64,000 nucleotides of DNA, from positions 3,490,145 through 3,554,144 of the forward strand of contig CM034134.1 in assembly GCA_019914995.1 (NCBI GenBank), written 5' to 3'. The notes below the pieces were generated by a model that was not told the origin of the DNA, made no database searches, and saw only the letters and a program-made list of their open reading frames with translations. The DNA comes from Acanthochlamys bracteata. Taxonomy: Eukaryota; Streptophyta; Magnoliopsida; Pandanales; Velloziaceae. The position numbers and the translations under genes were made by a program. This document shows positions 54,102 to 64,000 of this stretch, in pieces. How positions within the stretch are numbered: the first letter of the stretch is position 1; each line of letters begins with the position of its first letter.

Positions 54102-55506
54102 CTATATAGATGGTCTAGTAGCATTCATGAGAAATGATACTTTTTCTTCATTTTCACGGAGGCGTCGTCTAGTCTGAAGGAGTTCATTTTGTTGCTTCTC
54201 AAGCTCAGCCTGTTGTCTTTCATTTTTTTTCCTCTAAAATTACAATCTGATCATTGAAAACTAAATTTTCGTATGCTTGGGTAGAGGAACCAGCAGAACG
54301 GATGTTAGACGGCTTAGGTCCACGCCTACGTCCACGAATATATCCGCGTGCTTTCCCAAGCACCGATAGGCATATCTATTCATCATCGATTGCGTTCCCT
54401 TCCTCTTTAGACTTGGTCTGCATCTCTACCATTTGATTCTGTATTTTATTTAAAACAAAATAACATAGCATATTGTAAACCTTAACTCTTAAGGTTAGTC
54501 GCAAAAAAATTGTATATAAAGGACATAACTTTCATAATTCGAATGCGACTCCTCCGATATCCAACTGCCCTTTTTATCTTTTGCATTTGAAATATGCGTC
54601 TCTTTATACAAATCAATAAATTGGCATTCAACAAATTGTAAAGAGAATCAATACAAGTTAATTAGTTAAAGTCCTATTGTCTTTGTTATATTAATGCAAT
54701 TACTTAGAAAACTATAACAAAATACCTTCTGTCATTGTATTGCCACAAAAGTGCAAGAGCCTGTTTTGTGCTTACTGTTATTCTTTACACGAGCAGCTTT
54801 TGCTTTTTTCGATTTTCTCTGCATATAACCAATGATAAGCATATTATCCATAGATTAAAAAAATGCAGCAAAACTTTAGATAAACGAATCTTACTCCATT
54901 CTAGCAAATCAAATTGATCGCATACCAAGATCCATTCTTCATGTCGGGCTGCTTTAAGATATTATGTAAACATGTTAAGATCCCAGGATCAGACAAATGT
55001 CACTCAAACTTGTCCTGCGATAATAAAAGAAAATTGTTAGCAACTGTCAAACCTTAATAAAGTAGATTATGCCAACTTTAAGATACTTACAACCATCATG
55101 GAATAAATCTCATTCTTTATAGATTGATCAATCTTACTCCAACCTTTAGTATTTTTACGGAAGCATTAGTACGAATCAGATATGCCATCTCCCTTGCGAA
55201 CCAACTTACGTGTTCACCGACTGGCCTCCATATGCCATTTGGGATATCAACCTTGACTTTATTCTTATTTCTCAATATATACATTTTCAAGTCACTGCAT
55301 CTATTGCCCGCTCGCGGACGTTGCGTTTGTGTGTCAACAGACCCTATTTAGAGGACAACTATAAGATGCAATAATTAGTAAATGGTGAAGTTTATTTATA
55401 AAAACTTACTGCTACTAGAGCCATCAGGATCCTAAGTCTCCAAATCAGAGATATTCTGGGTTGATTGTAGTGACAACCGTCTTCTATTAGATGTTGCCGG
55501 TGTCAT
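54102..55506 (-). pseudogene. Transposase_24 gene of CACTA 2
   Basis: The minus-strand start at 55506 reads MTPATSNRRRL, like MAPVTSSRRRL in CACTA 1. Exon-like pieces follow in the same order. About 55130-55350 reads SDLKMYILRNKNKVKVDIPN and VSWFAREMAYLI. The 'RHEEWILV' area (about 54920-54960) stands where CACTA 1 has REEWIWLC. A Lys/Ser-rich piece lies near 54770-54820. The last exon (about 54102-54430) reads GYIRGRRRGPKPSNIRSAGS and a Gln-rich coiled coil, ending ATRPSI at the stop (CACTA 1: ATGPPI). The middle part corresponding to the RYKDWRYE block is poorly preserved, so I treat it as a pseudogene. Confidence 0.75.
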
Positions 55507-55635
55507 AAAGATAAATAAAAAAAAAGCAGGACATTTATACAAAGTTCTATATATCCAAAAAAAAATTGAGAGTTAAAATTAAATAAAAAAAATAAATGTA
55601 TAAGGTTGAGTTTAATCTCACGTGTGACTTATAAT

Positions 55636-56088
55636 TCAATTGCAATCATCATCACTATAGTTACACTCTTCCGAGTTTTCGTTTTCATTTTGATCATCAT
55701 TAGGATGAATGCCTTCTTGGTTGTCCAAATCCTCAATCACTTCATGATTAAGTTCAACTACCTTATTTAGATGATCTATTTCTATACTATCATCTCCATT
55801 TCTTATGTTCGAACATTCCACTTCTTGATAGGCATCATTATCGATGATGATTGCTTTTTCATCAACATGTGTGTCTTCTTCATCTCCGCCCCCTCCAAAC
55901 AACGAGGGATGATATAAATATCGATGTTGTGATTGTTGTGCAACAATCCAATAGTTATCTTGCTTCGTATCTTGAAGATAAAACACTTGAGTCACAGTCA
56001 TAGAAAATACGAACGGATTATTTTGATACCATCTCTTGGTAAGGCCAACGGTGAGGAGACTGGTCGCTACATTAGGATACTTGGGCAC
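55636..56088 (-). pseudogene. 3' end of a TNP2 transposase gene (DUF4216 region), CACTA 2
   Basis: A 150-codon open stretch reads TKRWYQNNPFVFSMTVTQVF, then WIVAQQSQHRYLYHPSLFGG and an acidic tail ending EECNYSDDDCN. It lines up with CACTA 1 at 23757-24152 (TKKWYQNDPFMFPMNVTQVF, VQQSQHRYLFHPSLFG). Homology starts at TKRW; the residues before it do not match, so the gene is truncated there. It ends a normal distance before the Transposase_24 start. Confidence 0.85.
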
Positions 56089-56090
56089 TC

Positions 56091-58284
56091 ATACCTAGAT
56101 TAGATTTTGTTGTTGTCTTCGCTGCTTAGTGAAATATGCATAGTGGTGATCCATGCAGATTCTTAACTTTGGGTTTCCCCTCATAAGTCTGTACTCCCCT
56201 AGTGGTTACATTTGCCCCATGTCTTAATTCGCTATACAAGTTTGGAAGAACCAAGCATGCTTGTAATACTTTAGTTGTACAGTTACCAGTTGTGGAACTG
56301 TCTTAGGTACGTCCCAGTTATCCATCCATAGCATATACTGGTTTAAGAGTCAACGTTAATCGCTAATGGGTATATGTTCACTCATTTAATTCTTACTTAT
56401 TTAACAACCTGTTTAGCAATGATCGTTTGATCGTTTTTTTATTTGTTGTCTATCTATGTTAACTTTATTTACTTAGCTATTGAGTATTTACCTAATTACT
56501 AATTGTAGTTTGATACGTCTTATATAATTATTTAGTAACATGGTTTTTGTTCACTATTTTTGTTATTAATATTCTAATGAATGTGTTTTCAATAAGTGAT
56601 CGCTATTACTTACACAAATGAGGTCATCATGTTTAGCTAAACTTTATTGCATAAGCATTGACTATTACACATTGTGTTCATGAAATCATATCATTTCTAC
56701 TAAGGATTAGTCAGTACAGAACTATTCGAGATGTTTATCAGATCTGCAGAATATCAACTAAATAGGGGAGGTGAATTGAGTTGTGACAAAATAAAGCTTA
56801 AATGTTCTCTATTTAAAATGTCAATCACTAACTGATTAGCAATCAGTCGACTATAGAATTGCTGTTACATAACTAAGTATAAATAGTAACACGCACTAAA
56901 GATGTTAACACAACAAACTTAAACGAAACAAACACATGTGCTAAGAGATTTTACGTTGTTTGTACCGCAGTACTTACATCCACATCGCTTGAAACTTGAA
57001 TGAAAGCCACTAACATCAACTCAACGTACAGTCGCCAAGACTTGATTTTCTAAAACACTTGTTTTGCTTCTTGTCATACCATATTTGAACTTTATTAAAG
57101 AAATCTCCATTTGGTTGTCACAGTTGAAAGACATTAGTGTTGAAAGTGGGCTTCTCGATAAGTTTCAATATTAGGTGAAATTCTGCTTCTAATTTTATCC
57201 AGCTTATGTGTCTAGGGGGCTCAATGTAGGCATGTTGAAAGCTTAACAATTATTCTCAAATAGGTTATCATCAAAATACTTGAGATCCCGAACATGAGAC
57301 TTAGTAGGATCAAACCATTATGTTCCTGCACTTTGTTGCACATAGAAAGATAAGGATGAGATAACTAGGTAATGTATTAGAAACATTACATTTTTTCATC
57401 TTGCAAATTTCATTTCACTATGATGAGGCTCACGCTTTCTGTTCTATGATCTCCCTCAGATAGTTCGAAAGCTGGTAGAGAAGAAATGGATATGGAATCA
57501 TCATCTGAACTGTGCATTGATGGTACTATATAATCCCTAATATTATATTGCATGTAATTGGATCTGTGATTTTTGAGGGGTTTGTGCTACTTTTGGTTTT
57601 ATTATTCTAAGAGTCCATAATTAGTTTTGGTGTAATAAATAATTTTGGGTACTTACATTGGCCAAGTGGTGAGCTACTAGAAGCTAGTAGAAGATCTGTA
57701 TATTCTAATTGGTGGTTTACGTCATTCTTACTTTTGGATACTATTGGATTTAAATATTTTATTAATGTACAGATATTATCATGAGTTCTTAAAGGAGGTT
57801 CCATCAAACGTTTGTGTAATTCGGCATGTATTGTTATTGGGTTACGCTCAACGTCAGTTTCTATTAGACTTACTGGATTGTGTCAAGCTTGGGCCTTATC
57901 CAAGCTTGGTTCAGGCCAGTACCAAACATGGGCTGGGATTAGATCATGACAGAGATTGCCTAAAGCATAAGGCATTCAACCTCTGACCTCATGATTTTAG
58001 GAGCCACCAGTTGAAGAATCATTATCTCATTCACTATTGTGTCATATATACTTTATTTTATATAAAAAATTGATTAAAAGAGCCTTGCGAAAAACTTTTT
58101 TTTATTTTCCTTATTTTTAGTTTTCTGCATAGTTAGAGCATTTTTTATAAAAACTTGATTTTTTGAGAGAGTTTTTGCAAATGTCTACCTAGATTAGAAA
58201 TCCAAGACTTTGAAGTTTGTTCACGAAAATTTTCAAAATACTTTTGTGTAGCCAATTGCTATAGACTTACAAATGAAGTTAGCA
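56091..58284. other. Unassigned region with scattered coding-like pieces
   Basis: No complete gene. Minus strand 56110-56340 has protein-like stretches (LPNLYSELRHGANVTTRGVQ in one frame) that I cannot name. Near 56760-56960 there is LTR-like sequence (AAATAGGGGAGGTGAATTG) common in plant retroelement remnants. On the plus strand about 57455-57525 (DSSKAGREEMDMESSSELC) and 57744-57986 (YYHEFLKEVPSNVCVIRHVL) read like exon pieces, but no family is recognised and no splice-linked gene could be built. Confidence 0.35.
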
Positions 58285-58289
58285 TACAG

Positions 58290-58680
58290 TGTTGGAAAAA
58301 TATTACAAATAGCAAGAATGGAGACTTGAAACATTTATATGATACGCTTCATTAAAGCATTATTTGCACCCTCTCAAAGATTGCTTTTGGGTATCTCTAT
58401 CCAAATAGCTTCTAGGATATGACAAGCTTTTAGAGTTTTTGAACAAAATAAGAATGAAAAAACTCTCTAACTTAGATTTCAAAGAACATTTCTGGTTTGT
58501 ATAATGCTTTGACAACATTTCAAACACTTTTACATTCATACAACTACCAATAACTACCAAAAAACTATCAAATGAATTTCAACCACTAATTCAATAATCT
58601 TATTTCAAAAGAAAATAACTACCAATAACTAATTTCAAATCATTATTTATTTACTTACTTATATTTAAATAATTCTAAGA
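58290..58680 (-). repeat. 3' LTR of copia 4
   Basis: It begins TGTTGGAAAAATATTAC. It shares GGAGACTTGAAACA, ATGATACGC and GAATGAAAAAACTCTCT with the other LTR. A run of Cs just beyond its inner end (AATCCCCTAC, 58680-58689) is the polypurine tract on the minus strand. Confidence 0.88.
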
Positions 58681-61600
58681 ATCCCCTACTTGTTTGAATA
58701 TCAAAAAAGCAAACTTCAACTAAAAATTACAATGTTTATACATAAAGTAAGGTATCTTTCCATTTGAACCCGACCTTATTGTAAATACCACAAAGTATCT
58801 ATCTAAATCCTAGGTAGTAGAAAACTTTCAACCAATTATTCTCTTTGACAGCCCCGGTGAAACAACACACATAATTATTGATTTGTTCTTTGCTTTCCAT
58901 GTCAAACTCGCTTAGCACTTTTGCTAGCCATGTGCTCATCCTGTTTCATGAACTTTATTGAGTAAACTCCAAATCTCATTTAAGGTAACACCACCTCTAA
59001 GTTCACCTCTAAGTTCACATAGGTGAAATTCTTCCAGTATCTATGTTACATTAAGTTACTTGTCATATTGATTGAACCTCATTAAAAGTTCAAAAACTTA
59101 CCCCTCAAACTATAACAACCAGCACTATACATCTTTTATGTGACTTTATTTACTATTAGTGCTGAAACTATCAATGTATCAATAACTTGTTTTTTTCCAT
59201 TAAACCTGTTATTAGTCATTTTCTATATTAGGTTGGTTTGCCATTATTGGACTTTAATTAACGAGTTTTAGTCCCATCCTTCTCAATGTCCATCTTACTA
59301 ATTCTCTATGAGAGGCCTTGGTGAAAGGATCAGCCAAGTTTTCACTAGATTTTACAAATGTGAGAGAAATAACTCCATTCTTAATTAATTTTCTCACATA
59401 ATCATGTCTTAGACTAATATGTCTAGAATTTCTAAAATATATTTCATTATATGCACGAGCTAAAGAAGCTTGACTATCACAATGAATAGATATAGAAGAC
59501 ATATCTTTAATCATAGGGATTTCTAAAAGAAGATCCCGAAGCCACTCAGCATCTTTCCTTGTTTTGCCAAAGCAACAAATTCTGATTCCATAGTTGAGTA
59601 TGTAATGCATATTTATTTCTTTGATTTCCAAGAAACTGCACCTACTCCAAGAGTAAACACCTAACCTGAGGTAGACTTATTGACTCCTGTACTCGACATC
59701 CATCTAGCATTTGTATATCCTTCCAAGGTAGTAGGGAATTTTGAATATTGTAGATTTTGATTCTTAATTTGCTTAAGATAAGCAAGAACTCTACCAATGG
59801 CCTTCCAATTTCCAACATTTGCATTGCTAGTAAATTTGCTTAATTTACTAATAGCAAAAGCAATGTCTTGTCTTTTACATTGCAATGCATACATTAGACT
59901 TCCAACAACACTTGCATACTCAAGTTATACAATTGCTCTTCCATCATTCTTAGCAAGTTTGATACTTGAATCAAAAGATGTATTAGCCTCTTTAATTTTC
60001 AAGTGATCAAACTTGTTTAAAACTTTCTCTATATAGAGGGATTGGCTAAGTAGATAACCCCCACTATTTTTTGTTATTTTGATACCTAGGATGGTATCCA
60101 CTTGTCCAAGATCTTTCATTTTAAATGTGGAAGATAGAAACATCTTCATTTCTATTATGCCTTTCATGTCATTGCTCAAAATTAGCATGTCATCTACATA
60201 AAGGTAAATAAAAATGATACATTCATTACACACCTTATTATACAAACATTTATCACAAGTGTTATGTATAAGACCATTAGAGAAAATAGCAGAATCAAAT
60301 GTTTCATGCCATTGTTTTGGTGCTTGAGTTAAACCATACAACGATTTAAAAAGTTTATGTACTTTATTTTCATTTCTAGGTGAACAATCCCTTCCGGTTG
60401 TCCCATGTAAACTTCCTCATCTAGATCACCATTTAAAAATGTTATTATTACATCCATTTGATGAACATAAAGATCATAATGCTAAAGCAAACAACATTCT
60501 AGTTGAAGTTATTCTTGCCACATGAGCATATGTATCAAAATAATAAATTCCTTTTTTTTGTTTAAAACTCCGGCCACTAATCTCACTTTAAATGCATGAA
60601 GAGTACCATCAGTATGTTATTTTCTTCTACCCAATTGCAACCAGTAGGTTTAGAACCCGGAGGTAAATCAACAAGTTCCAGGTATGGTTTGACATAATAG
60701 AATCCGTTTCATTGTTTTTGCTTCCTCCCAAGAAGCAGAATCTCTTGAAGACATGGCTTCTTTATAAGTTTTAGGATCATCTTCAATTTGAAGAATAATA
60801 GAAATTTGTGTTATGATTTTCTCTCTATTCCCTTCTACCAAGTAAAGGAAATAAGTTGAGAATAAACCTCATCTAATCCTAATTCTTTTGCTTTTCGAAC
60901 ACTTTTGTTTTTTTGAGGTTCACTAGGTTGTTCAACAACCTTTGAAGATGTCTCCTTAAGTGACCGTCCATTAATAGGAGTATCTAATTCAGATTCTCCT
61001 TTAATAGGAGTTTGAGATTTATTTCAGAAGCTAATAATTTCTCAAAAAACTCCACATCTCTTAATTCTATTATCATATTAGATTCCAAATCTAAGAGTCT
61101 GTATGCTTTACTATTTGTAGAATATCCTATCAAAACATATCTTATCCCTTTAGGACCCAACTTGCTCCTTTTAGGATTTGTGTTCTTGAAATATGCAAGA
61201 CAAACCCATACTTTAAAATAACCAATATTTGGCTTTCTTCTATTCCAACTCATATGGAGAGATTTTGTTCATTTTCATATGAATTCTATTTAGAATATGA
61301 CATGCAGTAAGAAGAGCTTCATCCTATAAATTAAATGACAGCATAACATTAACCTTTTCTAAAAATGTTTGATGTTTTCATTTTGCTGAACCATTTTGTT
61401 TACGTCTATGAGGTGTTGAACATTGATGTATGATTCCATGTTGTTCACAAAACATAAAATCATTTGAAAAATATTCACCACCTCTGTCACTTTTAAGAAT
61501 TTAAATTTTCCTTTCTAATTGGTTTTCAACCTTAGCTTTGTAAACTTTTGAAAGCATTAAAAGCTTCATCTTTATACTTTAGCAAATAGACATATGTAAA

Positions 61601-62832
61601 TTTAGAACGATCATCAATGAATGTAATAACATATCTATTACTGCCTCTAGTTAACATACCATTTAGTTCACAAATATCTGTATGCACAAGATCTAACAAT
61701 TCAGAAGTTCTTTCCACGTTATGAAAATATTTCTTTTTCAATTTAGATTCAATACATAATTCACATTTTCAAAATTTTTTAACATTACATGAAATTCAAC
61801 TGCATTTAATCATTCTTTTCATAGTACTAATCCCATAAGAAAGTAGAATCTAGCATATAAGCAGATGAAATAATATTATTATTATTGTCAACAATACATA
61901 ACTTGGCCATTCCATCACAAGAATAGACTTTTCCAATAAAAATACCAATGGTAAAATTAATGTTCCTGATTCATACACTGCTTTAATCCTAGATTTTCCT
62001 AAAAGATCTCCACTGGCTAAGTTCCTATTCTTATCAGGGACATGAAGTACATTGGCTATTACATTTCTTTCCATAAGTAAAAATAAGATCTACATTTCCT
62101 TTACCAACCACCTTAGAGCGGGCTTCATTTCCATCTGAATTTCTTATCCATTATTGACTTCATGAAAAGTTTTGAACAAAAACTTATCATAAGAGACATT
62201 CACTGTAGCACAAATGTCGTACCACCATCCTTGAACTTTTCCTAGGATGGTATTGATTTCGCTCACAACAGTGATAATCTCTTCCTCCGTAATGGAGTTC
62301 ACCTTGGGTGCTTCCTCATTTGATTTTCTTTCGAAATTTGCATTCCCGAGTATAATGCCCTGGTTTGCCACAAACACAGCAGTAGTCTTTCTTTTGGTGA
62401 TTTTTGGGATTTGTTGAATTTTCTTTTCACCCTTTTTTGGACCCAACATTTTTTTCCTTATGTAAGTCACTCTTATTGGAATGATTGGGCTTATTCATAG
62501 CATTTGCTTTAGAACCACCATCACGAGAGTCATCAATATTATCTCTTTTCCTTGACTCTTCTCTATGTGAAGATGTTTCTGAAATTACTCCAAAGAAAAA
62601 TCTTCGGAACTATGAAGAATCATTTTTCTGTAATTCTTCTAAGTTGGTGGTAATTTTGAAATTATTGCACCCACCTAAAAAGCCTCAGGAAGTTCAATTT
62701 TCATAGCCCTTGGTTTGTTCTAGCGAGTTAAAATTTGTTCCATCGAAAAGATCAAGACAAACAAGATCTTGATTCATCAGTTTGATGGTGACAACAGAAG
62801 TTTCTATCTCCATCAAAATTATGCTTTAAGAT

Positions 62833-63214
62833 TGTTGGAAAAAATTGAAAATACTAGGACTGGAGACTTGAAACACATATATGATACGCCTTGCTTAAAG
62901 CGTTACTTGCACCCGCTCAAAGATTGTTTTCGGATATCTCTATGCAAATCACTTCTAGAATATGTCAAGCCTTTAGAGTTTTTGCACAAAGCAAGAATGA
63001 AAAAACTCTCTCACTTAGATTTTAATGAACATTTCTGGTTGTCTAATGATTTAACAACTTTTCAAAACACCTTTTCATTCATATAACTACTAAATAAGCT
63101 ACCAAATGAATTTCAAGCACTAATTCAAAAATCTTCATTCAAAAGAAAATAACTGCTAATACTAATTATCAAATCATTGTTTATCTATTTATTTATATTT
63201 AAATAATTCTAACA
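62833..63214 (-). repeat. 5' LTR of copia 4
   Basis: It begins TGTTGGAAAAAATTG and ends AATTCTAACA. It matches 58290-58680 throughout. The primer site expected next to 62833 was not recognised. Confidence 0.88.
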
Positions 63215-63219
63215 TATAG

Positions 63220-63336
63220 TACTGATTTGAGTGAGGTGAGTGTTGTTTCGATAGTTAGTGCAGTTGAAGGCCATCATGATTTTTAGATGGTATGTGTGAT
63301 ATCGTTTAGGAAAGATAAGACATAAGGGTTGAATTC
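63220..63336. other. Short spacer before the last LTR
   Basis: About 120 bp of sequence with no recognised feature between copia 4 and the SIRE-like LTR. Confidence 0.5.
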
Positions 63337-64000
63337 TGTTGGAACTATAAGGATAATTTTGATGATAACAACGAATTAAGAATTAGGATTTATATTAGAC
63401 TAATAATTTGAAAACAAGTTCTGCAGGATTAAGATAAACAAAGATCATTTTATTTACAGCAGATAAGAACAGCCATCATACAGCCAACTGTCATCCTACT
63501 ACAAATTAAACAGCATACGAAACAGAGGATGCCATAGTCACATTGCAGTCAGCTGCTTAACCACTAAAGCACAAGAAGACCTCTCTGTTTCGAAACAGAT
63601 CTTTGGGTTCAACGGCAACAAAACTTTCCTTGCTTCAAAAATCTTCTTGACTCACAACGCATTGAAGCAATTCAAATAGAAGATCTACAACGAGCAAAAA
63701 GCATCTTCAATTTCACAGAAATGGAAAGCTCAATAATCAAGAGAAGAAAGCACATTATACAAGTCAAGCAGTCAACCAGCGATGCATTAAATATGGACAA
63801 GCCAAATCAGCTCATCGAGTCTCAGACAGAAGCTTAGCTAAATCAAGCTTTTAACCACTGTCGGCAAATTCAAATTTCTACAACGCATTTAATGCTACGG
63901 AGATTTGCACAAAGACAGCCGAAAGAAACTTGGAGGCGGTTGATTAACCACTGGACAAAACCACTTCCTCTCGAACGTGAAGAACCACCAATGAAAAAGA
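63337..64000 (+). repeat. LTR start of a SIRE-like Ty1/copia element, cut by the window edge
   Basis: TGTTGGAACTATAAGG followed by ATAATTTTGATGATAACAAC is the usual opening of plant SIRE/Maximus LTRs. No coding is seen in the 664 bp available and the LTR end lies outside. Direction and completeness cannot be determined; plus strand is assumed from the conserved LTR start. Confidence 0.62.

Larger units (their letters stand above)
52696..56090 (-). mobile_element. CACTA transposon 2, 3' part only
   Basis: The left end starts CACTACTATAAAAAATAAC, a CACTA-type terminus. About 480 bp of subterminal repeats follow (ACCGACTAAATTGTTGGTCG, AGTCGGTAACTACCGACT). On the minus strand come a Transposase_24 gene (54102-55506) and the DUF4216 end of a TNP2 gene (55636-56088). 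The order and direction match the right half of CACTA 1 turned around. The proteins are clearly related but differ at roughly a third of positions, so it is a sister subfamily rather than a recent copy. Homology stops near 56050-56090; no right terminus is found, so the 5' half has been lost. Confidence 0.85.
58290..63214 (-). mobile_element. Ty1/copia retrotransposon 4, both LTRs, probable target duplication
   Basis: LTRs lie at 58290-58680 and 62833-63214. Flanks TACAG (58285-58289) and TATAG (63215-63219) differ by one base, probably a decayed 5-bp duplication. On the minus strand, from right to left, are gag and zinc-knuckle area (62144-62470), protease (GWWYDICATVNVSYDKFLFK), pre-integrase (61850-62074) and integrase (61532-61741, LVHTDICELNGMLTRGSNRY; 60984-61253, LGPKGIRYVLIGYSTNSKAY). 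Reverse transcriptase follows (59925-60341, MYGLTQAPKQWHETFD, YLYVDDMLILSND), then RNase H (59254-59894, SISIHCDSQASLARAYNE). The layout is whole; there are perhaps eight to twelve breaks. The LTRs differ at roughly one site in eight by eye, so it is an old insertion of several million years. Confidence 0.92.

Noticed and set aside
63337-64000. Host exon at the right edge
   Set aside because: The opening matches a SIRE-type LTR and no open reading of useful length is present.

Overview
This window looks like a transposon-rich stretch of an angiosperm nuclear genome, probably a eudicot. It is AT-rich, genes have spliced introns, and most of the 64 kb is nested LTR retrotransposons (Athila-type and other Ty3/gypsy, several Ty1/copia, a TRIM) plus two CACTA DNA transposons. 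I recognise one host gene that looks complete: the nuclear gene for NdhL (CRR23), a membrane subunit of the chloroplast NDH complex, on the minus strand in four exons (43166-48750). I cannot name the species. Boundaries were read by eye and may be off by a few bases.

Layout. 1-1020 is the 5' part of a minus-strand Ty3/gypsy element, inserted into an Athila-type element (1021-~5436, minus), which in turn cuts a plus-strand Ty1/copia relic (~5437-8972). A second copia element with both LTRs lies at 9873-14433. At 14662-30208 is a 3.2 kb solo LTR of Del/Tekay type (5-bp target duplication GTACT), split by a 12.3 kb CACTA transposon (16290-28621, 3-bp duplication CAT). That transposon carries decayed TNP2 and Transposase_24 genes. 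At 30233-34317 is a small LTR element whose single 962-codon ORF is a chimera of host gene pieces. At 35.6-42.2 kb are the first and last exons of a GRIK/SnAK-type protein kinase gene without its catalytic core, with a copia element (36683-40153, duplication TAAAA) inserted between them. The NdhL gene follows, and its last intron holds another copia element (43711-47381). From 50 kb to the end come an LTR relic with a Transposase_32-like ORF, a TRIM nested in it, a truncated second CACTA element on the minus strand (52696-~56090), a minus-strand copia element (58290-63214) and the start of a SIRE-like LTR (63337-64000).

The most unusual object is the LTR element at 30233-34317. Its LTRs are both 330 bp and differ at about nine sites. 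Its ORF has a Gln/Tyr-rich leader followed by stretches I can match to translation elongation factor EF1A, mitochondrial aldehyde dehydrogenase (ALDH2B) and a nucleotide-diphospho-sugar transferase (PF03407), plus about 380 residues I cannot place. This is the architecture of a gene-transducing retroelement such as maize Bs1, and I know of no described element with this gene combination.
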